This document shows positions 22,573 through 29,706 of a DNA stretch of 64,000 nt, piece by piece. The stretch is from Pseudomonas mucoides. Lineage in GTDB: Bacteria > Pseudomonadota > Gammaproteobacteria > Pseudomonadales > Pseudomonadaceae. The position numbers and the translations under genes were made by a program. Position 1 is the stretch's first letter; the number at the start of each line of letters is the position of its first letter. Below the pieces are notes generated by a model. It was given only the letters and a program-made list of their open reading frames with translations. It did not search any database and had not been told where the DNA came from. The stretch is from assembly GCF_015461845.1 (NCBI RefSeq), contig NZ_JACOPW010000013.1, positions 1 to 64,000 on the forward strand, in the 5' to 3' direction.

Positions 22573-23208
22573 TTACTCTGCGAGGTGAGATATGTTCTGG
22601 ACCTCCCTTGGGCGCGTAGCGTTAATGCTTTCTGTGTAAGGTGGGATGCCTGCCTTTTTGCGCCTGAGCCAAACGCAGGCGGTAGTGACCCCAAAGCGCC
22701 TGGCCAGATTAGAATCTGTGTCCTTACCCAGCAGATCATTGAGTTCCTCACTGGGGTGACCAAACTCAACGGTTGCGCCGATCCCGAGCCTTCGCCTGTA
22801 TGCACTGATAGTCGGGGCTGATACACCCACAGCCTTAGCGATCTTTGCGTCAGAGACCTTTCCAAGACGCGTCAGATATTCTGCAGGGAGCTCGAAAGCT
22901 TCGGTAGGCACATTGAGGGGCGGGATCGAGCTTCGAGTTCTTCTTGAGGTAACTGTGGATTTGGGGATGCCGAGTTTGTAGGCGAGTGATTGGTCGCACA
23001 TCTTACCCAGTAAGGCTAAGTGCTCTTCCGTCCACACTTTATTCCCCGACCTCGTCTTGATGCCCCGGGCTTTGCGCGCCTGGAATACTGCCGATTTTGT
23101 GATCCGAAGTTGGGCCGCCACTTCCTTGTCGGTTAGTCTGCCAAGCAGGGCTACGGCTGCTGGCGTCCAAATGGAATCCGCGTTCCTTGCGTCATTGTCG
23201 TTTGCCAT
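22573..23208 (-). CDS. Tandem helix-turn-helix repeat protein (four modules)
   Basis: This 211-residue protein contains four modules of the type seen in 19944-20375: WTPAAVALLG, WTEEHLALLG, LPAEYLTRLG and HPSEELNDLLG each open a unit, and each continues with an HTH core (for example KEVAAQLRITKSAVFQARK) ending in a basic residue run and I-P. An Asp is nearly constant before the first HTH helix. The C-terminus is polar. The number of units differs from the paralogue (three), suggesting duplication and loss of modules. A degenerate orphan module sits upstream at 23370-23425. It is likely a DNA-binding regulator of this region. Confidence 0.7.
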   Translation of the reverse strand: MANDNDARNADSIWTPAAVALLGRLTDKEVAAQLRITKSAVFQARKARGIKTRSGNKVWTEEHLALLGKMCDQSLAYKLGIPKSTVTSRRTRSSIPPLNVPTEAFELPAEYLTRLGKVSDAKIAKAVGVSAPTISAYRRRLGIGATVEFGHPSEELNDLLGKDTDSNLARRFGVTTACVWLRRKKAGIPPYTESINATRPREVQNISHLAE

Positions 23209-23498
23209 CTTGGATCCAAGTCTAAGTGGATAGGCAAAGTTTAACGCCGATTTTGCAGGGGGCTAGCCAAACCGGGTCTATGAAAATCCCCGGCTTGCCG
23301 GAGGAGCTAGTTGAGGCCGATATGCCTAGCCGTTACAGCGGGCCGATTCCAAGGTCAGGGCTGTGATTTTCATAGTGAACGTGAATGGGGGATTTCCCAT
23401 CTTGCGTCGAAGCCAGACACAGGCCCCATGCCAGAGATGGGGATTCGAGATCCCCACCCTATCGGTTCCCACCGGTGGATAGTCGGCAAGGCTCGTGT
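23209..23498. other. Intergenic stretch with hairpin and gene remnant
   Basis: It contains a GC-rich CCGGC-TT-GCCGG hairpin (about 23287-23303) and the degenerate HTH remnant near 23370-23425. No intact gene was seen. Confidence 0.5.
23370..23425 (-). pseudogene. Degenerate remnant of an HTH module
   Basis: The minus-strand translation contains ACVWLRRK-MGNPPFT, which matches ACVWLRRKKAGIPPYT near the end of the four-module protein at 22573-23208. The nucleotide match covers about 45 bp with a short deletion. No upstream part of the gene is preserved, so it is a fossil fragment. Confidence 0.6.
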
Positions 23499-23726
23499 TC
23501 AGGAACCGTAGCCAGACAGTGTGTAGATGGTCTCCCATTTCTCAGCGCAGTCATCGCACGAAGTCTGTTGACCGATGAAGTCCCCGCCGAATGTGAAGTC
23601 GGTACCGGACAAGGTCACGTTAGATGATGCACACCACGGGCAAGCAAACCCAGCCGGATGATTGATGTAGACGTGATCGGTAACAGGCTTTTCTACGCGT
23701 TTGAGCGTACCCGCACCCTCGATCAC
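23499..23726 (-). CDS. Small zinc-ribbon protein
   Basis: This 75-residue protein has two Cys-x-x-Cys knuckles, CPWC at residues 29-32 and CDDC at about 57-60, spaced as in a zinc ribbon. It overlaps the stop codon of 23723-24433 by four bases (ATGA), a sign of translational coupling. A DNA/RNA-binding or protein-adaptor role is usual for such ribbons, but the target is unknown. Confidence 0.65.
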   Translation of the reverse strand: MIEGAGTLKRVEKPVTDHVYINHPAGFACPWCASSNVTLSGTDFTFGGDFIGQQTSCDDCAEKWETIYTLSGYGS

Positions 23727-24433
23727 GCCGCAGCCTCTTGTTTGTAGTCATTTCTGATCCGAACCGCCTCAGGGATCAGCACCTCAAACGTATAACCTGG
23801 ATCTGCACTGAATTTGGTGGTGTCTCCGCGCGCTGTTGCGATTCGGCTTGCATAGTCCTTTGCCTGTTCGAATTGCAGGACTGAGAAATAGGATTGCTCT
23901 TTAATGTTGGTGTTCGAGATGTCAGTACACAGCACTGCGGTACCGCCGTGGTTGTTGCTTAGGCCAAAGGTCATCACCACGTAGCGCGGCTCGCCTGCGG
24001 GGCGGTAGACCTGACCATCGATGAGGATGAGGGTTTTAGCCCAGCCGTGAAGGTAGTCAGCGATGGCCACCTTCCCCTCACTCACAGAAACGAAGATGCC
24101 TAAATCGAGGCGGCTCATGCTGACGCTGTCGGTCACTAGCGAGAGTTCTGTCCCCGGAGCAGCGTAGTCGTAGTCAGTACCGCCCGATGTGCGCGCCTGG
24201 CGCGAACAACCGTACACGCTGCAGGAGGTCCAGAGTTGACCGTCAAACCAGCGGTACTCGATTGGCGGCTCGCTGCTATTGCTGGCGCTGATGATTGCAA
24301 CCGGCGCGGCCTCGCGCGGGATCTCGCGGAGGTTTACAACCTCAAGTCCATCGTCGAACCGAGCGCGGCGGGGATTGCGACAGCGTGGCGGGATGATGTT
24401 TTCGACGTAGGTGTATTTGACGGTGAGTTGCAT
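23723..24433 (-). CDS. Unrecognised 236-residue protein
   Basis: The ATG at 24433 follows GGGAG and is 26 nt below the promoter hexamer, the shortest leader of the set. The protein has a Cys-Arg-containing basic N-terminal strip, an Arg-Trp-Phe-Asp-Gly core and a long mixed C-terminal domain with a Gly-Gly-Thr-Asp-Tyr motif near residue 90. No known domain or membrane segment was found. It is coupled to the zinc-ribbon gene 23499-23726. Confidence 0.6.
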   Translation of the reverse strand: MQLTVKYTYVENIIPPRCRNPRRARFDDGLEVVNLREIPREAAPVAIISASNSSEPPIEYRWFDGQLWTSCSVYGCSRQARTSGGTDYDYAAPGTELSLVTDSVSMSRLDLGIFVSVSEGKVAIADYLHGWAKTLILIDGQVYRPAGEPRYVVMTFGLSNNHGGTAVLCTDISNTNIKEQSYFSVLQFEQAKDYASRIATARGDTTKFSADPGYTFEVLIPEAVRIRNDYKQEAAA

Positions 24434-24459
24434 GGGGAGCTCCCTTTGAAGTTGGTACC

Positions 24460-24488
24460 AGGATGCCTCGAGCTCCTGCGTGCCAGAA
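24460..24488 (-). promoter_or_regulatory. Conserved TTCTGG-17-CATCCT promoter element (copy 13)
   Basis: Minus strand: GGTTCTGGCACGC with hexamer CATCCT at 24460-24465, 26 nt before the start at 24433. Confidence 0.7.
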
Positions 24489-24548
24489 CCAGCGAGATAG
24501 CGAATGGGGCAGGCGGGGTGTACTCAGCCTACAGGCCGTCAATCGGGC

Positions 24549-24905
24549 TTATGAATCCAGAGATTCGATGTCGATGGGCTTTGTATCTTTGTTGATCAAG
24601 TCCAGTAAATCGCGGGCTGACATGCACATGACCTCGGAATCATCGTCCTCACGGTAAATGCCGATCAGGTTTTCATCCCAGTCCTGTTCATCGGGCACAT
24701 CTGAGCCACACTCCGACGTAAGAAGCATGTAGAACTCGCCTGCGTTGCGACGCATAGCCAAGCAGCCCCCGCCAGTCTCAACGACCTCAAACCCATCCAG
24801 CCCCGTGAATTTGAGAGACCCATCAGCACCAGCAATCGATTTGAAATCGGAGAGGGCGAAACCTGCACCAGTCAGTGCCTGCTGGTTTTCGAGGAGGGTT
24901 GGCAT
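24549..24905 (-). CDS. Unrecognised 118-residue acidic protein
   Basis: The start is ATG 24905 after GGAG. The longer frame is rejected because it contains the promoter element at 24948-24976. The product is strongly acidic in its C-terminal half (Asp/Glu runs near residues 70-90), with an Ala/Gly-rich beta-type core earlier. No domain recognised. It has its own promoter, and no terminator was seen after the stop at 24549. Confidence 0.6.
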   Translation of the reverse strand: MPTLLENQQALTGAGFALSDFKSIAGADGSLKFTGLDGFEVVETGGGCLAMRRNAGEFYMLLTSECGSDVPDEQDWDENLIGIYREDDDSEVMCMSARDLLDLINKDTKPIDIESLDS

Positions 24906-24947
24906 GTGTGGCTCCAGTAGAGGGCGAGTTCGTTTTTGATGGGATCC

Positions 24948-24976
24948 ATTGTCGGGGCGGTTTGGGTGTGCCAGAA
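24948..24976 (-). promoter_or_regulatory. Conserved TTCTGG-17-GACAAT promoter element (copy 14)
   Basis: Minus strand: GGTTCTGGCACAC with hexamer GACAAT at 24948-24953, 42 nt before the start at 24905. Confidence 0.8.
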
Positions 24977-25041
24977 CCTCGGCGCCCTTCGAAAATCGGC
25001 CGAATCCGCTGATGGGGAGCGATTCATCCCAAGAATGCCAA

Positions 25042-25062
25042 AGGCCCAGCATAAGCTGGGCC
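25042..25062 (-). terminator. Hairpin after the CxxC-repeat membrane gene
   Basis: AGGCCCAGC and GCTGGGCCT form a perfect nine-base-pair stem around an ATAA loop. The T run is weak, but the position just past the stop at 25104 supports a terminator for leftward transcription. Confidence 0.65.
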
Positions 25063-25103
25063 TCAGGTGTTCTGTGTTGTGCTCGTAGGTGCCGATAGCG
25101 TGC

Positions 25104-26984
25104 TTAGGATTTCTCCAAGAACACCCGTCGAATGCCCTTCGTATTTTCCTCTTGGAGCATCAGCCTCATCATCTTCTCTCCCCAGTGAATTCCGGCAGCC
25201 TTGTACCGAATGATGGAAATCGTTAGGGAGAGCAGGTAGATCTGCGGAGTGATCACCACTACCCACACGAACACCTGACCGATATTCACGTGAAAGGTCG
25301 GAATCAGCGATGAGAACTGCAGTGGCACGAATTGGGATGGATGCAAAGCCATGAGCATCTGGACAACCACCATGCTCGGCACGGCTAGAATTCCCATCCT
25401 CAGGAATGAACCAGAAGTCCACCCCCACACCCTCGGTGCGAGCAGGGGCAGGGTGAAACGATTGAAGACCAGCGCTGTGAGCATCCAGCACGTGATAAGC
25501 AGGTAGTCGATGCCGTACCTGAACTGGTCAATGAAATATTCCATTGGGCTCATGAATGCCTCCATTACACCTTTGGGGTCAACGAGAATCGCAAAAAGCC
25601 CAAGACACCACTCGCCTTTGCTGTGCTCATTGGTTGCATCCAAATGAAGGATGCTCATTAGCGCGTATAAGGCGAAGAGCACCGCGAACATCGAGTTGGC
25701 CAAACCAAATACGGCGCTCCAGCGGAACTGCTTGAAGGTAGTCATGATATGGAGCGTGGAGAGGTGGCGGGCCATGGAGAACGTCGTTGCGTCGTTCGGT
25801 GTGATGATTCCCTTACGAACTGGCGAACAATCATTGATATCTTTGCCTTTGGCTTGCTCGGTGATTAGCTCGCGAGCGATCTTGCTGCTCGATGCTTGGA
25901 ATACCGCCTTGAGGTTCTTATGATCCTTCACACCCTCCAATGCTGTCTTGAAACCCCCGCTGAGAATATTGTCCAGGAACACCGGGACCAGCGTCGGGCC
26001 AATGAACTGGCAGGTGCCGCTCATGCCTTGGAATCCGACCTTTGCTTGCGCAGCTAGGACGTGGCCGGTACCGACGAACACGTTCGGGTTCTCATTGGCA
26101 AGCTCGTAGCGGTCGACACTGAAGATGGTGCTGCACTCGGGTGCGTTCATCATCTCCTTTAAGGCTGGCGCAAGCCAAGGCGCAGTGAGATTTTTCCAGC
26201 CGTATGACACCTTAGTCTGGGCATAGACGTTCAGGTTGTATTCGTACGTAAGCTGACATGCGCCCCTGCAACTGCTGCATTGAACCTCGCCCAGGTTGCA
26301 TTGCCGGCAGTTCTGTCTGCCACCGCCATTGCACCCGTTGCAGGTCATGGTGCCTGTAGCGTGGCAGCGATAGCACGGACTACCTGATTTGCCGGTACCG
26401 TAGCACTGGTTGCAGCGGTCGCCCATTCTCGCACCAGAGCCACCGCATCCTGGGCAATAACGACTGTGTGAGGTGTTCCCGGTGCCGCTGCAGTTTGTGC
26501 AATGCATCCGGCACTGGCCATTACATTCGCGGCAGGTGTGGTACATCGTGCCGTTACAGGTGGAGCAATCATTCTTGCCTGATCCGCCGCAACCCCGGCA
26601 GTCCTCCACGCTGTAGCAATATGAGTCATCACGAAGGATCAAATGCTTCGAGACGGGGCTGCGGTACAGGTTGGGATTGCCCTTTAGTTGCCCCTGCATG
26701 AGGTTGCGGGTGTAGGTAGCATCACTGAATATTTGTTTGTGGCGCTGCGCCAGGACCTCACCGATGTACTCACGTTTGTAAGCCGGGCCGGACGCGTACT
26801 GAACCTGACGGCTCTCGGGTTCGCTTGTATACGAAGCGGTGACCGTATAAGTGACGTCTGCCCTGTGATTCTCAATTTCCTTGATCGCGAATGGATCTGT
26901 AACTGCTAAGCCAAAGGCATGCTCAGCTTTTGACTTGAGCGAATGCGCGATGTCACCTGCTTTGAATCCATTTGGTGCTGCCAT
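25104..26984 (-). CDS. Membrane protein with ten DnaJ-type CxxC knuckles
   Basis: This 626-residue protein begins at ATG 26984 after a GGATCGG site. Residues about 128-245 contain ten consecutive Cys-x-x-Cys knuckles (first CRGCGGSG, then CSTC, CREC, CTNC, CPGC, CNQC, CYRC, CNGC, CRQC, CSSC), most followed by Gly-x-Gly. DnaJ proteins have four of these, binding two zincs; here twice as many or more would be expected. There is no J domain. From about residue 420 to 600 four or five hydrophobic segments anchor the protein. It may bind unfolded or membrane clients as a chaperone-like scaffold. Function unproven. It is a single-gene unit without the shared promoter. Confidence 0.75.
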   Translation of the reverse strand: MAAPNGFKAGDIAHSLKSKAEHAFGLAVTDPFAIKEIENHRADVTYTVTASYTSEPESRQVQYASGPAYKREYIGEVLAQRHKQIFSDATYTRNLMQGQLKGNPNLYRSPVSKHLILRDDSYCYSVEDCRGCGGSGKNDCSTCNGTMYHTCRECNGQCRMHCTNCSGTGNTSHSRYCPGCGGSGARMGDRCNQCYGTGKSGSPCYRCHATGTMTCNGCNGGGRQNCRQCNLGEVQCSSCRGACQLTYEYNLNVYAQTKVSYGWKNLTAPWLAPALKEMMNAPECSTIFSVDRYELANENPNVFVGTGHVLAAQAKVGFQGMSGTCQFIGPTLVPVFLDNILSGGFKTALEGVKDHKNLKAVFQASSSKIARELITEQAKGKDINDCSPVRKGIITPNDATTFSMARHLSTLHIMTTFKQFRWSAVFGLANSMFAVLFALYALMSILHLDATNEHSKGEWCLGLFAILVDPKGVMEAFMSPMEYFIDQFRYGIDYLLITCWMLTALVFNRFTLPLLAPRVWGWTSGSFLRMGILAVPSMVVVQMLMALHPSQFVPLQFSSLIPTFHVNIGQVFVWVVVITPQIYLLSLTISIIRYKAAGIHWGEKMMRLMLQEENTKGIRRVFLEKS

Positions 26985-27123
26985 TGCCGATCCTAGATCC
27001 TAGATCTGAAGTGAATTTCCCAGTTGCGAGCCATTTTGCCATCACTGCACCTGCTCAGGCACCCAATTGGGCACCCTCAAACCGCTGAGTTAGAGGACTG
27101 ATGAAACAATCACGCGCGTGAAT

Positions 27124-27140
27124 GCCCAGCAGTGCTGGGC
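27124..27140. repeat. Hairpin GCCCAGC-AGT-GCTGGGC
   Basis: A seven-base-pair perfect inverted repeat lies between the end of the gene at 27180 and the start at 26984. It lacks a T run, so it is only a possible terminator. Confidence 0.5.
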
Positions 27141-27179
27141 GAAAGAGAGTGGATCTGAAAATAGGGGGATTACCCTCCG

Positions 27180-27737
27180 TTAGGAGTCGAACTGAATACG
27201 TTCGCAGAGTGCATCAACACCCTCGGCAGTAAGGCCTTCGTGGGTGCCGTTGTCCGTGAGGATTTCTCCGATGTCGCCATCACATGGGCGAACAAGGCCA
27301 CCCGTCATGGATGCACCAAGCAGCCGTAGGGCAGCCAGTACGGCATCGAATTCAGCTTTGTTCACCGCCGGCAGCGCGATGCTCCGTTCGCCTTGAGAAT
27401 ACGCAATCACGTCAGCGTATTGCTCGATGAGGTCCGGATAGCTGGCCAGAACCTCGGCCGAGGGTACCGACGGCTTGTTTGGGATCTCTGGTGCGTCCGC
27501 CTCGTTAAGGAACAGGGCGTTGTTAACGGCGCCGTGGTGGGCATCGATCAGCGCAGCCTGAGCTGTGTCAGCATCCGAGAAGGAGTTGTAGTTCCCCATG
27601 CGCACATCCCACTTGCGCCCATGATTGAGCAGGGGTACTGCCTGGGCGGTGGCGATGAACTGAGCTTGAGTAAGCAGGTGAGGGGCGATGGCCGCTGCTT
27701 GGGTATTAGCATGAGTGTTGGTTTCGACGTTCTGCAT
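27180..27737 (-). CDS. Accessory family C protein (paralogue 1)
   Basis: The ATG at 27737 follows GGGAGG and is 33 nt below the promoter hexamer. The 185-residue product is acidic and Ala-rich and is a paralogue of the shorter gene at 27829-28239. Shared marks are L-x-x-AQF, W-x-V-xx-G, AD-xx-xAAL-xx-H, PS-x-P and VL-xx-YPDL. It has an extra C-terminal domain of about 60 residues that the other lacks. No recognised function; there is no signal sequence. Confidence 0.65.
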   Translation of the reverse strand: MQNVETNTHANTQAAAIAPHLLTQAQFIATAQAVPLLNHGRKWDVRMGNYNSFSDADTAQAALIDAHHGAVNNALFLNEADAPEIPNKPSVPSAEVLASYPDLIEQYADVIAYSQGERSIALPAVNKAEFDAVLAALRLLGASMTGGLVRPCDGDIGEILTDNGTHEGLTAEGVDALCERIQFDS

Positions 27738-27770
27738 GGTATGGCCTCCCGGCTCTGTGTTGATAGAGCC

Positions 27771-27799
27771 AGTGTCATGCCCTGAAGGGTGTGCCAGAA
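27771..27799 (-). promoter_or_regulatory. Conserved TTCTGG-17-GACACT promoter element (copy 15)
   Basis: Minus strand: GCTTCTGGCACAC with hexamer GACACT at 27771-27776, 33 nt before the start at 27737. It lies in the gap between the two tandem family C genes, so the downstream one is separately initiated. Confidence 0.75.
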
Positions 27800-27828
27800 G
27801 CGGGTGAGTCATACTTTGCCAGTGACGG

Positions 27829-28239
27829 TTATCGGCCCTCGGGCAGATTCACCGCCCCAGTCAGGATTTCTGCGAAGGTCACCTTCAGATCCGGGTAGTC
27901 GTCCAGTACGTCTTGTGTTGGCATCGACGGTAGATAGCCTCTCTCACTTGTTCCTGCGCTGTTCCAGTTCAGCGAGCTTTCCACTTCACGCCGGTGTATC
28001 TGCCTCAGCGCGGCTTCAGCACTGTCTGCCTCTGCCCAGGTCAGAAAACGACCGTGACTGACCTCCCAGCTGCGGGGATTGCCCACAACAGGCAAAGCGT
28101 CTCCGTGCTCAAGAAACTGGGCGAGCGTTAGCCGGTGAGGGGCGAGGGTGGAGAGACGTAGGCGCGCATTCAGCGAAGCAACATCAGGGTCGATATCGGG
28201 CACGTAGGAAGCCTCAGTTTGGTAACCGTTATGGCACAT
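27829..28239 (-). CDS. Accessory family C protein (paralogue 2)
   Basis: This 136-residue protein shows the same order of short conserved blocks as 27180-27737 over its whole length, including LAQF, W-x-VSHG, AEADSAEAALRQIH, and VL-DD-YPDL. ATG 28239 is the preferred start. A longer frame opens with TTG codons only and lacks a binding site. No own promoter copy was found. It follows family A gene 28306-28839 after a strong terminator, so its transcription start is unclear. Confidence 0.55.
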   Translation of the reverse strand: MCHNGYQTEASYVPDIDPDVASLNARLRLSTLAPHRLTLAQFLEHGDALPVVGNPRSWEVSHGRFLTWAEADSAEAALRQIHRREVESSLNWNSAGTSERGYLPSMPTQDVLDDYPDLKVTFAEILTGAVNLPEGR

Positions 28240-28263
28240 TATCACTGGGATAGCGCTGACCAA

Positions 28264-28289
28264 CAAAAAGGCCCGGTGTGTGCCGGGCC
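28264..28289 (-). terminator. Rho-independent terminator
   Basis: GGCCCGG and CCGGGCC arms around a short loop, with five A residues on the plus flank (U tract leftwards). It is located 15 bp after the stop of 28306-28839. Confidence 0.8.
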
Positions 28290-28305
28290 GGGGGAAGTAG
28301 CGGCA

Positions 28306-28839
28306 TTAAACGCCGGCGAGTTTCAGAAGATCGTTGTAGTCATCACCATCAGGGCATTTTTCATCAGCGTCCAGCTTGTCGTTGTGCATGCGGATAGCCT
28401 GGGGGAGGGATACCAGTCCTTGAAGGCCAGCACAGGCCGAGCGCACCGTCGACTCGCAGTCACCTACCATCATCTGGTATGCGTCCTCGGGATTGGTGCT
28501 GCCATTTACAAATGCCAGGATGCGCCAGTACAGACCCCCGTACTCCCCGCTGCACAAGCTGATCTCGGTGCGGTCTGCTCCATGAGCGATGTCGTAGATC
28601 TCAGAGCCCTCCGGGGCGACCACTAGCCCATCCACACCTTCAGCCTCAACGCTCACGAGGGTCAGCCCCATCTCGTGGTCATCAAAGCAGTTGAGCGAGG
28701 CCACAGATGCAAGCGCGGACGGCTCCTGCTGCGGGTGGATGGTGCGGTAGACCACATCATTGTCGTAGTTAACCCGAATGCATGGGGCTACGGAAAAGCT
28801 GGTGAACTTGATGGCTTGAGGGGAATTGGCTTCGGGCAT
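28306..28839 (-). CDS. Accessory family A protein (paralogue 3, divergent)
   Basis: This 177-residue protein aligns with the family A genes at 1361-2059 and 3048-3752 through a (K)F-xx-F N-terminal block, a HPQQEP segment, a GLYWRI core matching GVVWRV, and a DAYQMMVGDCEST segment matching (D)ALQLN-x-G-x-(D/E)A. It is about 55 residues shorter at the C-terminus. The ATG at 28839 is 36 nt below promoter element 28876-28904, the same leader as its two relatives. Function unknown. Confidence 0.65.
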   Translation of the reverse strand: MPEANSPQAIKFTSFSVAPCIRVNYDNDVVYRTIHPQQEPSALASVASLNCFDDHEMGLTLVSVEAEGVDGLVVAPEGSEIYDIAHGADRTEISLCSGEYGGLYWRILAFVNGSTNPEDAYQMMVGDCESTVRSACAGLQGLVSLPQAIRMHNDKLDADEKCPDGDDYNDLLKLAGV

Positions 28840-28875
28840 GTTCGTAACCTAGTTGGCGATCAGTTGATGGGGACC

Positions 28876-28904
28876 ATGTTGGGGGCGATGCTGGTGTGCC
28901 AGAA
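28876..28904 (-). promoter_or_regulatory. Conserved TTCTGG-17-CAACAT promoter element (copy 16)
   Basis: Minus strand: GGTTCTGGCACAC with hexamer CAACAT at 28876-28881, 36 nt before the start at 28839. Confidence 0.8.
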
Positions 28905-28932
28905 CCACCCCTGATTGGAAATTCTCTCCAAC

Positions 28933-29451
28933 CTAGATGGCGGCCTCTGCCTCCTCAAACGCATCCGCAATAGCATCCTCTTTGCCCACGCCGTGGCAGT
29001 AGCGCTCGAGGTAATCATGCTTCTTAGCATCGCTTTCCTGGCTGAGGGGCCGAACGATCACTACGATATCCAAGGGGTGATCGGAGTAGGCATCGCTGAT
29101 GGTAATTGGGCCGGTACAGTCGATAACCACACGACCTGTCTTAGGCCCCGCAGCTGCCAAGGATTCCACGTCTACGGGCAGAAGCAGGCCGGGCGCTGAG
29201 ATGGCTTTGAATATCGCTACCGCTCGGGCGTTGTACGCCTCGGCGTTCATCTTGTCCGTGCCTTCCTGTGCAGTTGAAATCAGGGCGTGCAGGCTATCAA
29301 GCTGAGCCTTCAAGGCTTCGATCTGCCTGTTGAGTTGAGCCTCGCGCAAGTAGATGAGGTTCTCAACCGATTCTGCGAGGTCGCTGGCCTGGCCATTGGT
29401 GACGTAGCCGGTTGAGCGGAGGGTGGTGTGGATGGTGTCGTGTAGAGACAT
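28933..29451 (-). CDS. Unrecognised coiled-coil protein
   Basis: The start is ATG 29451 (MSLHDTIH) with AAGG upstream, because the next ATG further up would be at or upstream of the expected transcription start. The 172-residue product has a helical coiled-coil stretch at about residues 25-65 (alternating Leu, Ala, Glu and Gln) and a beta-rich C-terminal part with VVIDCTG and IVVIVRP strands. It ends with an acidic helix. No family recognised. Confidence 0.6.
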   Translation of the reverse strand: MSLHDTIHTTLRSTGYVTNGQASDLAESVENLIYLREAQLNRQIEALKAQLDSLHALISTAQEGTDKMNAEAYNARAVAIFKAISAPGLLLPVDVESLAAAGPKTGRVVIDCTGPITISDAYSDHPLDIVVIVRPLSQESDAKKHDYLERYCHGVGKEDAIADAFEEAEAAI

Positions 29452-29482
29452 CTGAATTGACCTTGAGAGGTTGATGATTTCC

Positions 29483-29511
29483 ATGGTCAACCCTGTATCC
29501 CAGTGCCAGAA
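29483..29511 (-). promoter_or_regulatory. Conserved TTCTGG-17-GACCAT promoter element (copy 17)
   Basis: Minus strand: GCTTCTGGCACTG with hexamer GACCAT at 29483-29488, 31 nt before the start at 29451. Confidence 0.75.
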
Positions 29512-29679
29512 GCACCTGGTGACTGGAAATTCATCATCCTCAAGAAACCCTAGTGTCTCAGTGTGGATGGGGAGCCTCAAAGGCAGGCTAGACCCGAGCT
29601 CAGGATCTGCACCCCGTCCAAACTCAAGGCAAGACACCTACCCAGACTGAGGGAATGAATGCGAGCCTTGACATGATAA

Positions 29680-29699
29680 AGCCGCTTCTTAGAGCGGCT
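29680..29699 (-). terminator. Terminator-like hairpin
   Basis: AGCCGCT and AGCGGCT arms around TCTTAG, followed by TTTATC in the leftward sense. It sits directly after the stop codon of 29707-30846. Confidence 0.6.
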
Positions 29700-29706
29700 C
29701 GGGTAG

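Noticed and set aside
27124..27140. Hairpin as a definite terminator
   Set aside because: Good stem but no T run on either side.
27438..27455. Another TTCTGGC match inside the gene at 27180-27737
   Set aside because: It reads TTCTGGCCAG within coding sequence, lacks the CAC extension and the hexamer is poor, with no start codon at the right distance.
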